Assembly (NCBI GenBank): GCA_014905825.1
Contig: JACGCN010000136.1
Location: forward strand, 1 to 24,310
Source of the DNA: Lyophyllum atratum
Taxonomy: Eukaryota > Basidiomycota > Agaricomycetes > Agaricales > Lyophyllaceae
Reading direction: 5' to 3'
Length of the DNA stretch: 24,310 bases
The position numbers were made by a program, and so were the translations under genes. Below, one piece after another: positions 1 through 16,481 of this stretch. Numbering within the stretch: the stretch's first letter is position 1; the number at the start of each line of letters is the position of its first letter. Under the pieces are notes generated by a model, which saw only the letters and a program-made list of their open reading frames with translations, had not been told where the DNA came from and searched no databases.

Positions 1-502
1 AGTAACTGCAAGTAGCGCACCTATAGCATGATACGACAGCCTCGCCAGTTGACTTGACCTCCGGGAATTCACTGAGGTCCCTGCGAGCCTGGTATCTGTC
101 CACTTTGCTGCGTATCTCTTCCAAGTCACCCATCAACTCGGTGCTGCTTGGAAGGCGTGCCGTTTGGTCGCCTTCTGCGTTGTCTTCTGCAGTAATCCTT
201 TCGCGGTCCAGATTTTCTTTTTCCAACGCATGTTCAATTTCTCGCCGCACTTCTCCTCCTCCTGCTTCAAATGCTCTAGTTCGCTCTGTATCCTGGAACG
301 AATGAGAGCGTCGAGGTTTGACTGGCGTTCAGGTGAGGTTTCGGGGGATTCTAGAGAGTCGGAAAGCTGGTTGACGACATCTTGAGAGAACTAGTGTACT
401 GAGCTGTGGAAGGCACAGGATGAGCAGAAGACATACAGAGATTGGGGACTCGTTTGGGAAGACTTTCTCGTCCGTTTCTGATCTCGACTGACTGGCTCCC
501 AT
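1..502 (-). CDS. MIC19: MICOS subunit Mic19, partial, with one frameshift
   Basis: Mic19 is a peripheral inner-membrane subunit of the mitochondrial MICOS complex that shapes cristae junctions. The start (502) gives MGASQSRSETDEKVF, a Gly-2 N-terminus typical of the myristoylated fungal family. Exon 1 is 502-437. An intron at 436-391 (GT..AG, 46 bp) precedes exon 2, which reads FSQDVVNQLSDSLESPE and then an acidic coiled coil. Downstream the family blocks ALEKENLDRER, LMGDLEEIRSKVDRYQARRD and GEAVVSCYR are clear but lie in another frame. The shift falls in the GAG repeat at about 251-263, and one extra base would restore the frame. A likely donor at 20 (GTGCGC) starts an intron that leaves the window, so the last part of the protein is not seen. 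Only 66 bp separate this start from the DHX35 stop. Identity rests on remembered family motifs; the frameshift is read directly. Confidence 0.85.
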
Positions 503-568
503 CTGGCTTTCGACAACAGAGATGTTGTCACGTGTCTACTACGGTTTCTTACGAAAATACATCCTAAT

Positions 569-3429
<2,861 letters not shown>

Positions 3430-4019
3430 GATGGTCGAAGTAATGTGGCGCTGTTTGGATCCGGGGTCTTTGCACGCCGAACTGGAAGATCCAATTTCTG
3501 CCTCTCAGTAAGTAGCTCTCAGTACTAATATGTTTCGTATGCGTTCCTCACCTACGTGATGGGGAGCTTGCCTTATCCGAGTCTTTTGTGCAATGTCTAT
3601 CTGAGTGCATAGCAGCCTAGTAGGAGAAGCAAATCTTGTCATTAGATACATTTCACTAAGATCCATGCCATACTATTGTTGGTCGGAGTTGGTCGGGTCA
3701 AAAACATTAAGTTGAGATCAACATTTTGATGTCTTTCCATTCCACGCTGGCTTCCAATTTTACATGAGGCAATGACAATATCTCTACTGTCCGGACATGA
3801 GATGAAACACGGAATTTCGGGGAGATACCTTCAAAGCTGATTCGCAAACCCGAAACACGGCTCCGGCCCTCGCTCTCGCTGAAATTCTCACGGGGTCCCC
3901 CAAAGCCAAACAGAAACACAACAAGTCGCGCTTACAAAGCATCAGCATTTTGGGTCGGTAGCAATACAGAGGAGAGCACTACTACTCAGTCACCAACACT
4001 CATTGCATTCTAATCCACT
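3430..4019. promoter_or_regulatory. Divergent intergenic region between DHX35 and YJU2
   Basis: This 590-bp stretch lies between the start codons of two divergently transcribed genes and must hold both promoters. I see no conserved coding exon in it. Pyrimidine-rich and AT-rich patches occur, and GT/AG pairs around 3480-3560 could be a 5' UTR intron of DHX35, but nothing decides this. The longest open frame here (minus, 3919-3707) resembles no family I know. Confidence 0.5.
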
Positions 4020-5036
4020 ATGTCCGAACGAAAAGGTGCGCCCACTTCGCTCGCTCGTTACACAACCTCTAACTTTCTATACAGTTCTCAACAAGTACTT
4101 CCCCCCGGACTTCGATCCGGACCTCATTCCCAGAAGAAAGCAGCCCAAGAATTCGCAACAAGTTGTTCGTCTGATGGCTCCATTCTCAATGTATGTCTGG
4201 CCTACCATTTCCTTGACGGTGTCTGATTATATTTCTAGGCGGTGCAATACATGCGGGGAATATATATACAAAGGCAAGAAGTTTAACGCAAGGAAAGAGA
4301 CTGTCGAAGGGGAAGATTACTATGGGATCAAGATCTTCAGGTTTTACATCAAATGGTATGTTACTAATGTCATACGCTATTCTAGCCCGCGCTGATATAC
4401 CTTTCCTAGCACGTTGTGTTCTGCGGAGATCACCTTCAAGACGGACCCAAAAAACACGGACTATAGTGCAGAGCATGGGGCCTCACGCAACTTCGAGCCA
4501 TGGCGTGAAGAAGGAGCCGCAGAGGAGGAAGATAGGCTAGCTAAGCTCGAAGAAGAGGAAAATAATCCATGAAGGTGTTGGAAAACCGGACGACGGATTC
4601 GAAACGAGAGATGGATATTCTGGATGCTCTCCAGGACATTCGAGCCAGGAATGCTAGGAACGAGCGGGTGGGAAACTCGGTTGACCTCCTGGCTCAATTA
4701 GGGATGGAGGAGGTTGAGCATGCTGAGGATGTCGAGAGGAAGCGCCTAGAGGAGGAGGACGAGAAGCTTGTGAGGGAGGTTTTCTCGAAGATCCCAATGC
4801 CTGCGCCATCGTCGCTCTCTACACCCGAGCACACGGAGACGACTTCAACCGTGATAACTGTAAAACGCAAAGCAGATGATATGGAACCTTCACTTCATAG
4901 TCTCTTGCCCGAGTCTGCGCGGTCCTTGATAGGTGCAAAATCAACAGCCATACACTCTATGAAGAAGAAGAAGACAGATGGCAAGAATTTGCTCGGGATC
5001 AAGGTGGGCAAACGACCGGCCAAGTCGCAGGCATAG
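4020..5036 (+). CDS. YJU2: Yju2/CCDC94 (CWC16 family) first-step splicing factor, with one frameshift
   Basis: Yju2 joins the Prp19-associated spliceosome and promotes the first transesterification. Exons are 4020-4035, 4085-4190, 4239-4355 and 4410-5036; introns of 49, 48 and 54 bp have GT..AG ends. The product begins [17 protein letters not shown] and [22 protein letters not shown]-x2-C pair (CNTC) and a later C-x2-C pair (CTLC) would form the family's zinc site. [15 protein letters not shown] and [12 protein letters not shown] follow. After the acidic stretch ending EENNP the frame meets TGA at 4570-4572, while the expected continuation [16 protein letters not shown] starts at 4569 in another frame. 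One missing base in CCATG explains it. Unrepaired translation would stop at about 133 residues; the open frame then runs to 5036, giving about 288 in all. The C-terminus is lysine-rich (KKKK, possible nuclear signal). Confidence 0.92.
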
Positions 5037-5113
5037 CACGTTGATCTATTTAATCCATTGTTTGTACTGTACACATTGTATTCTTACTTCCACCATCATT
5101 ATACACTCCTTGC

Positions 5114-5947
5114 ATGGATTCTCGTGAAGACCTCCCCCGCGTGTCTATGGGTAGCGTGCAAGATTGGCACAGACTGAAATCCAATTACAAAACTGCAGCC
5201 TTGGCGTCTCTTGATGAACATATTCTTTCCCATGGCCTGACTACAGAGCGCGACACGCTCGTCGCGCACACAAACCAGGTTTTTCGCTTTGCCAAGGAAT
5301 CAAGCTCATCCTGACGCGTCATTTGTGCAGTTTATTGACCGCACATTTCAGATGGCCCAGCCAAATCTTCGAATAAACGGACAGAACTATGAAATGCTTG
5401 ATCAGGATGAGCAAAGTGCGCGCGCGTATTCAGTCTGTGTTCTAGGTCCAGCTTACGCGTCTGTAGACACAGAGCCGTTTGATGAAGCGCTTGATCGAAG
5501 GATCTGGTCCTTGGCTGACACTCGATTGCAATGGCAGAAGAGGATCGCAGAGACAAGACGCACGTTACCCCAAGAGATAGCGACAACTATCATCGATATC
5601 TTCAGCCAACATCACGTCACCGACGGAGACGAAATGACGACGCTTCGGGAAGACGTTGCAGAGGCGGAAGACGTGGAAGTAGAAGAAAACAACGGTATTT
5701 AAAGCCGTTACGTGTGGCTAGAAAATGATCTTCAACAACCACGTTAGAAGCATTGCCGCGACATTCTCAAATGGAGGAAGAACTCAAAAAGACATTGGCT
5801 CTAGGCGACGAGTTGGATCAGGTATGTGGGCCTGTCCATAGCTGAGCCTTGCTTTCTTTCTGAATCCTCTAGACGACGGCCAGCCAAGAAGAACGTGCGG
5901 AAAGGGTCCGGACTGCCACAGGCGAAGTGAAGACCCTCAAATTTTAA
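5114..5947 (+). CDS. NSL1: Kinetochore MIND/Mis12 complex subunit Nsl1 (Mis14)
   Basis: Nsl1/Mis14 is one of four subunits of the Mis12 (MIND) complex that links the inner kinetochore to the Ndc80 complex. Five exons, 5114-5278, 5331-5415, 5467-5694, 5748-5821 and 5873-5947, give 208 codons plus stop with no frame break. Recognisable blocks are the N-terminal DWHRLKSNYKTAALASLDEH, then FIDRTFQMAQPNLRINGQNY, DEALDRRIWSLADTRLQWQK and RIAETRRTLPQEI. The C-terminus is a short charged coiled coil (MEEELKKTLALGDELDQ). The second intron (5416-5466, 51 bp) has no stop and is a multiple of three, so retention would add 17 residues. The gene follows YJU2 on the same strand after 77 bp and converges on GAR1. 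Confidence 0.85.
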
Positions 5948-5986
5948 GATACGGACTTTCGCAAGTAACTTGTAACCTTGTGTATT

Positions 5987-6849
5987 TTATATTCTCTTGC
6001 TCGCAGACGGGGAAAAATAATCGCATTCCGAGACTATGATCCTCTGTAACCACCCCCTCCGCCACCACGACCCGCCCCATCCGCCACCACCACCTCCTGC
6101 GCCACCACGACCACCACCACGACCGCCACCAAACCCTCCGCCTCTCGGGGCGCCCCGCCCTCTGTCACCGAATCCACCTCCAAATCCACCTCTGCTGCCA
6201 CCTCTTCCCCCACCACGGGCCCCGCCCCTTTGAAATCCTCTTCCTGCTCCAGCACCGCGCCCACCACGCCCGCCAGCTGCTCCCCGAGCGCCGCGACCTC
6301 GTTCTACAAGAAAAAAATGGATGAGTAAGTAAGTAGGTGATGTCGACAGACATAGTGTTTCTCACTAGTAATTCCTGGAAATAGGTTCAGTAATATGTTC
6401 ACGAGGTCGACAGATTGGTACATACCTCCGGCTACTTTTGGTTTGGGAAGGAATCGCTCTATTGGAAGAAGTTTGTCTCCTCCGATGTAGACCTTGTCTC
6501 CCTTTTTGAAACTGCTTGCGACCATTCCTTCACCCATCTTGATTGAAAAATATACTTCGTTGATAGGGCCGAGAATCTCGTCCACTTTGCCGATTACGGA
6601 CTTATTTTGGAGGTAGATGGGGGCGTTGAAATATGGAACTTTGTCGGCGATTGAGGAGGAACAGAACATCTCGTCTTCGACGGCGTGGACGAAGGATCCT
6701 ATTTCTGGTACAAGTTGGTTACAGTGCATGAGCGGAGACGACATGGACTTACCCAAGACCTGGTCTGGAGGGCCCATATCGCGCTGTTGGAATCCACCTC
6801 TACCACCGCCACGCCCGCCTCCGCGACTGAATCCTCTTCCACGACTCAT
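5987..6849 (-). CDS. GAR1: H/ACA snoRNP protein Gar1, with a probable 9-nt microexon and a C-terminal frame shift
   Basis: Gar1 is a core protein of H/ACA snoRNPs, which guide rRNA pseudouridylation in the nucleolus. The N-terminus is glycine/arginine-rich ([19 protein letters not shown]). The conserved beta-barrel core follows ([53 protein letters not shown]), then a long RGG tail. Exons: 6849-6753, 6698-6426, a likely 9-nt exon at 6374-6366, and 6303 onward. Introns are 54, 51 and 62 bp. Reading the last exon straight through ends at 5987 with a non-RGG tail (WWRRGWLQR onward). A one-base-shorter G run near 6075 would instead end GGGGGYRGS and stop at 6034, giving 215 residues. The low-complexity sequence makes the choice uncertain. 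It is transcribed divergently from PEX6 and converges on NSL1. Confidence 0.92.
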
Positions 6850-6993
6850 TGCAGCGTAATAATAGTTGGTTTTGTTGTGGACGTCGAACGCAAGTGGTAG
6901 TATTTTTCAGTTTGTCACTGTTTTCCGGCGGCGGCTGTCCGATGCATCCGGCCCGCTGCTGAATATTTGAAATTTGAAACCACCTCGACGCCC
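6850..6993. promoter_or_regulatory. Short bidirectional promoter region, GAR1/PEX6
   Basis: Only 144 bp separate the GAR1 start (6849, minus) from the PEX6 start (6994, plus), so both promoters must share this DNA. No TATA box stands out. This is inferred from gene layout only. Confidence 0.6.
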
Positions 6994-11018
<4,025 letters not shown>

Positions 11019-11024
11019 GCTACT

Positions 11025-13311
11025 TTAGAACCACTTACTCGGTTTGATACCAAGCTTATTGATGATATCTTTCACCCCACCCGCAACGAAGGCCCCCAGG
11101 GCCGTAGAAGGGTGGAATCTTCTGGGAATTCCTGTGATTTCAAAACTGGGATATTGTTGATATGTTATCCGCTCCCCAAAGAATGTGTATTGCTCACTTG
11201 AAACCCGGTTTTCCATCTATCACAGTTTCCAGTTTCAGAATGGGCCTTTCAGTGTCCCTTGTGTCGATTTCAAGAGCAGACCTTGACAAAGGTTTAATGG
11301 GCTGACGATATGGTTGATCCTCGGATCGCTTACCACTTGACGTTGCCGATTGGAATGTACTTGATGACACGCTCCATTGGAATATCCTCCACATAAGTGA
11401 TAATCTCTGGTCCGTGCTCGGTAGAAATTATCTTTGTCCGGTTTCTTTGGGTGTATGCATCACCCTGCATACGTAAGGTGCGGAAAAACGGTATGTAAAA
11501 CATACTCAGAGGGCTCGTGGAAAATTCCCAAACCGGATAGTCCTCTGGGTTGGGGCCAGTGAATTCAATTGCCGCAAATTCATGGCGGTCCCCCGAAAGA
11601 ATTATCACGTTGGGCACAGAGTGGAATGCTGCGAGCAGGGCGTGTTTCTCATCAGGAAATCCAGCCCATGAATCTGACTGCGCATCGTGGGTCCAAAGCG
11701 ATGTGAAAGGGACAGAGGTCACAACGAATTTGAAGCTTGACGTCGCGTTCACTCGGGATAACCATTCATGAAGCGATGCTAGCTGTACATCTCCGAGCAT
11801 GGTGCGATTTGATGTGCCCATTTCCGTGCGGTAGCGGCGTGTATCGAGAACAAAAAAAGCAGCATCGCCATACTGGAATTCATAGTAATGTTCTCCTGGC
11901 TTGACTGGATCGAAGTTGGCATTTGAGTTGTAGAGCCTGTACGCACTGGAGGCGTTGATGTATGGCGGAGTTGAGTCATTACCGCTGGCCCCAAAATTGT
12001 TGATGAACTAAAAGATGGTTAGCATGTACGAGAATCACTTATCTAGTAAGTCGCCTTACCTCGTGGTCATCATACGCGTGAAATAGGGCTGTGTGGCACA
12101 TGTTTCCAATCAACACCAGCTTGGCAATTGAAAGTAACACTCACGTAGTCGCTCGTATACCTTCCGGAAGCTACTGCTCACATAGTTTCGACGATATAAT
12201 CGCCTGTATGCTTCCTTGTCGTCGCCAATGTAAACAGGTACATCCGCATAGATGAAATCTCCAAGGAACAACATAAATTCCACCTTGGGGGAGGCGTCAA
12301 GACTTGCGACGGGTGTGGTTGGCAGGTCTGTGTCTTCCGATGGCTGGCTTGATGTTTCGATGCTTTGTGGGTAGAGATAGTCGGCGAGTAAGTCAAAGCC
12401 TTTGATAGATCTGCGATGCAGTGGGCCTCGGTAAGGAAAATTTGGATATATGCAGGAAGAGACCACGAATTTAAAGTGAGTGCCAGTCGAAAGGCGGGGA
12501 TCTGGGAAGGTATGGAAGCGAAGGGGGGAGGTAGGGTAATCTAGAATTGTTCTGTTTAGAGTAGATAGGGCATCTGGAGATAATGAGCTCTATGTGGGTA
12601 CGAGCGACGAAAAACTTGGAGTCTCACATTCATACGAGGTGTTGGGCCAAAGACCGCTGATTTTGACGGTGTCAACCCAGTCTTGGTCTTGCGTGAACGT
12701 CAAGCGCGGACCATCTTTCCATGCGGTAGAATGGAGGTCTGTCGATTCTCGATATACGAGACGTAAGTTTGTAGGCCCAGTGTAATTGGTCTCCGGGTGT
12801 CGGACAACGATCTTGACGCTATCCGGATAGACGGCACCAACACGAGTGAACATGGCATCCGATGCGGTATCGAGGAATGGTGTGGTAATAAGGTCTGCAG
12901 CAGCGATGAAGAGTGCTGTATTGATAAGGGCATTAGAGAGTCGCAGACGGCGTGAGGTGGTCGGCAAGGACAGAATCAATGTGCGGAAGATATCTGTCTT
13001 GGGTGTGGGCTGTGGTAGGGTCAGAAGCAAGGCCAGCTGTGAGAGAAGAAACGTGGATTACCTGGGTTTGAGGAGGCTTTTCGGAGCGGTTATTTTCTGG
13101 CGGTTGTGGGGCGAATAGCCATGATGTCAGGAGATATGCTACATAGAGAGGAGGCAAAACAAATTTCGCGAGACTGGACGGGATCTGAGTGAGGTTTGGT
13201 AGCTGTCTCGTTGTGCAGTCATACAAGGCTTACCACGCGAAGGAAGATGTAGACAGTGAGACGGAAGAGAGAAGAGAAAACAGTGGGTAGATGGGTGCAA
13301 ATGGACATCAT
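11025..13311 (-). CDS. PhoD-type metallophosphatase with a hydrophobic N-terminus
   Basis: This is a fungal PhoD-like phosphatase/phosphodiesterase, a Ca/Fe-dependent metallophosphoesterase family; the substrate is unknown. Eight exons make 639 residues in one frame. Introns: 13233-13185, 13061-13010, 12627-12574, 12144-12089, 12059-12008, 11333-11282, 11197-11146. The N-terminal ~60 residues are hydrophobic (LFRLTVYIFLRV, LPPLYVAYLLTSWLF), and another hydrophobic stretch follows near LINTALFIAAADLI, so it is probably membrane-anchored. A Fn3-like PhoD N-domain (VKISGLWPNTSYE) precedes the catalytic part. Metal-binding motifs seen are FLGDFIYAD, AYDDHEF, VLDTRRYR and LSGDRHEFAAIEF. The tail is basic (INKLGIKPSKWF). 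Intron 2 was chosen at 52 bp because the first AG would leave only 25 bp. Family call is firm; start and intron 1 less so. Confidence 0.88.
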
Positions 13312-13450
13312 GCAAGCTGTGTTTGGCCCAGTAAACAATCTCTTATTCTACGCTACCCAGCCCCTCATTCCTCCTGTTTCCTCAACCCGCTCAGATCCTT
13401 GGTCGTCCTGTAGCCTTGTCAGTATTTCGCACAATCTACAGCCTACACAC

Positions 13451-14107
13451 TCACTCAACCGGTACTCCAAAAATATCAATGGCGTCTATCCGCGTCGTAT
13501 CTTCGTTCCCTTGGTTTGAGCCCACAAATACCTAACCCCCGCAGTGTCAGCCAAACGACCCAAACACCCGAGATGCGACTCACATGAAGGCTGTTGACCG
13601 TCTGGAATCTCACGAATCGTAGGGCGACAGGCTTACCCTCTAGGACGTCGGTTTCCGAAAGGGAAAGTACTTGTGCTATCTCCGGTTCACTTGCGTCCTC
13701 GATATCTTCAAACCCCAATGTCGGGCGATTTGCCGCCAATTTAATTGTTTGAGGACCTTGTTTTACGGCTGATGATTGGATAACTATGGATCGCACTCGT
13801 ACAGATTGGTTGAACTAAGAACAGAGGTCAGTACGCATCGGCGCCAAGATCTGCGAACAAGCCAACCCACTGGGATGTTCAGCAGCAGTTGCTCATCCGC
13901 GTCGCTGAGGAGGTAGTTGCTCGAGGTGTTTTTGCGTTTCTCAGCGAGGATTGATTTCAGTGTGTGCTCTGAGGCTTCATTTAAACAGTCTAGTTGTGAG
14001 AGATCAAGATATTCGAGCAGAGACACCTAAGGTGTTGTCAGTCTTTCAGGACGAATGTCCAGAATAGAAAAATGTACATCTCCCCGATCTTGCGTGGTGG
14101 TTGACAT
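13451..14107 (-). CDS. PITH-domain protein without a thioredoxin domain
   Basis: The PITH domain binds the 26S proteasome lid in thioredoxin-like TXNL1/Txl1 proteins. Four exons (14107-14078, 14026-13871, 13814-13584, 13531-13451) encode 165 residues in frame. The product begins MSTTTQDRGDVSLLEYLDLS and goes straight into PITH: LDCLNEASEHTLKSIL, SNYLLSDADEQLLLNIPF, VRSIVIQSSAVKQGPQTIKL, RFVRFQTVNSLHVFVGSNQG and RIDAIDIFGVPVE before the stop. No CxxC thioredoxin motif precedes it, because the start lies only 52 bp downstream of the SKT5 stop. It is therefore a stand-alone PITH protein, most similar to the TXNL1-type domain. The function is inferred; a role at the proteasome is possible. Confidence 0.88.
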
Positions 14108-14159
14108 CAAAGGAAATCGTTATAACGTAAGCATTGGTGGTAAGAAAGACATTTGGGTA

Positions 14160-16395
14160 TTAGCAGATCACACATTCATCCTTCGCCTGTTGTCGCGTTG
14201 GCCGCGCCACATTCGCTCGTTTGTTCCCCATCCGTTTCATCTCCGTCAAGCGGTTCATTGCACGCTTGTTTCCCTGGGCTGCAGTGTTTTCAGCTTATCG
14301 TACCATGTCAAACGCAAGCTGCTACACCTACCAGCTGCTCGCATGTACCATCGTTTTGCGAATTCGACGTCCTGCTTGATCCCAATCCCTACTTCCGCGT
14401 AGTATCCGACCGCGTATTCTGCCTTGCTCAGCCCCTTGTTAGCCGCCCGCCGAGCCCACAGGTATGCCTCCGAATCGCTTTGCTTGAGCACACCTTCGCT
14501 GCCTGTCAAATACCACCCACTAAGCGCAAGCTCAGCTTCTGAATCTCCCTTCTCCGCCGCCTTGGTATACCATGCGATAGACCTCCGAGGGTCCACAGGG
14601 CACGTAAGTGAACCATATTCAAAACATTGGCCTAGCTTGAATTGAGATGGCGTGTACCCAAGTTGGGCAGCCTGAGTGAAAAGGTTCCTTGCGTAGGCGG
14701 GGTCGTAAGGTACGAGTGTTGAATTCGGCACCTCATGTAGCAGTGCAAGTTCATGGAGAGCGTGAGGATTGTCCACGTCTGCTTGTTCCGCCGCACGCTT
14801 TAGCCAATTAATGGCTTCCCGTGGATTTTTTTTGCTCCCCAAGCAAACCGCCCAGCAGAATCATCCCCAGTTTGTACATGGCCGGAGTGTCCCCCAACGA
14901 TGCAGCTTTGCGGTAGAAAGCGGCAGCTCTCGGTGATTCTCGCCTTGTACCAGCCCCAATCTCATTACACACCGCAACTCGGTATGATGCCGCTGCGTGG
15001 TTCTGCTTGGCTGCCTGCAAATAGAGGTGATATGCTCTTTCATGATCAACTTGGAGTCCGAGGGCGCCAGTGCCATAACAGTTGGCCAAAAAAAATTGTG
15101 CTTCATCGTAAGCTTCTCCTTGCGTCGCCAGTCGTCGGATGACCTTGAGGGATTCGCCTATAAGGACTTCGCTATACTTTTTCGCTGCGCGTTGATCCTT
15201 TGCTGTGGAACGAATCTGCTTTGCAGCATCGATGAGGTATTTGGCGTATAAGAAATGCGCCTCTGGGTCTGGGTCGGCTTTTATTCGTTGTCGATACTGA
15301 TCAATGTATTCCTTAGTGTAGGGTGGCGCGGATAAATCCACTGCCTTGCTTTTGTTAGTCGACGGAATGACCGAAGCAGACGTCTCAGCCCGATGAAACG
15401 AGGGTCGGGGTTCGGCCTCTGACTGGTACCCTAGGCTAGAAGGGGCTGGATAGGAGGCGATAGGAGGGGCGTAAGGACTGTGATGACCAGAAGGTCCAGG
15501 AAAAGGTCCCGAGTTGCTGGAGGACAGGGAAGTTTGGCTATTTGCCAAAGAGGAGTGGTGGGGCGGGTACACAGGCATCGGTGGAGCCTGTCGAACAGTC
15601 GAAGTTGAAGCCGGTCCTGGTGGGGGTGCCATTCCCAAGACGTTTGAGGCCGCAGCATAGAAGGAGTTGTATTCGTTGGAATTCGATTGCCATGGTTGCT
15701 GGGGGTAGCCGCGATTTTGAGGAGAAAACCCAGCGCTGTCGGGAGAGTTATATCCAGCATGAGGATCCTCGTAGGAATATGTGCTCAAACGCTCGACGTC
15801 GTGGAAACCACTATGGTGGCTGTTACGGCTGCCACCGGAATGCAAAGATGCGCCATCACCACCAGGGCTGTCTACCGAATAATACTGACCGTGATTGGGA
15901 AGCGGTAAAGTGGCTGCATTTCTGGGTTGTCGATGAGGGGGATGTTGGGGGTTTTGTAACGATCGCATGGACATCGATGATCCCACTCGAGGAACAGGAT
16001 CGGCGAGATGAGTGAAGACTGCTGGTTCGTCTATCCGCAACGCGGAGAAGTTGTCAAGGGAAGCAGCTGGATCAAATGGTGCGTTTGGGTCGGATGTGTC
16101 AGGATATTCTGCATATTGAGGTGGATGCTCTGAAGGCAGGGAAGGGGCCGAGTGATTATTATGATGCATCAGGGTAATGGCTAGGTATCGAAAGGTGAGA
16201 CAGAGATTATACGAAGGGTGGATGCGTACAAGGTGGAGGCCTTAGGTCGGGGTCGTCGTCGGGTATAGATCCCAAACCTGGAGCCCAGGAGGCTTGGGCC
16301 TCAGGATGGAAGGCGTGGCGGCGAGCATTTGAACGAAGGGCCAGCTGGGATGGGTCAGGTCTAATATCCTGGCCGGCGGGGTTGAGGTCAGACAT
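14160..16395 (-). CDS. SKT5: Sel1-repeat chitin synthase activator Skt5/Chs4, with an A8 frameshift and a CaaX end
   Basis: Skt5/Chs4 recruits and activates chitin synthase at the cell cortex. Start 16395 (MSDLNPAGQDIRPD); exons 16395-16230, 16180-14332 and 14278-14160. The N-terminal ~270 residues are disordered, rich in Ser, Pro, Tyr and Gln. Sel1-like helical repeats follow (DEAQFFLANCYGTGALGL, AYHLYLQAAKQNHAAASYRV, AAAFYRKAASLGDTPAMYKLG, AYLWARRAANKGLSKAEYAV, FAKRWYMRAA). The frame breaks at an eight-base A run on the coding strand (14826-14833). Removing one A makes the coding length 2133 nt, exactly 711 codons. The last exon ends CVIC, a CaaX-like prenylation box, consistent with the farnesylated yeast protein. 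The stop is 52 bp from the PITH start and the gene's start is 86 bp from the JHD1 stop, so three same-strand genes are tightly packed. Confidence 0.9.
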
Positions 16396-16481
16396 GATGG
16401 GGATGCTCGTCGTCGGTTGTGAACCACGTCGCGTCGCCTTGACTTGGATACTGTTGTTATGTATTTCCCACAGTAACTCTA

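Noticed and set aside
54..385. Plus-strand frames at the left edge
   Set aside because: They are antisense to MIC19 exon 2 and show no conserved features.
3707..3919. 70-codon minus-strand frame between DHX35 and YJU2
   Set aside because: No recognisable motif and no splice context; probably chance.
6036..6233. Proline-rich open frame on the plus strand
   Set aside because: It is the exact antisense of the GAR1 glycine/arginine tail; the codon bias of GGN/CGN creates CCN on the other strand.
13010..13061. 25-bp intron in the PhoD gene using the first AG
   Set aside because: Too short compared with all other introns; the next in-frame AG gives a normal 52-bp intron.
14041..14160. Missing thioredoxin domain upstream of PITH
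   Set aside because: The upstream space belongs to the SKT5 C-terminus; no CxxC exon is present.
15542..16015. 157-codon plus-strand frame
   Set aside because: It lies opposite the disordered N-terminal part of SKT5, which has a clear family match on the minus strand.
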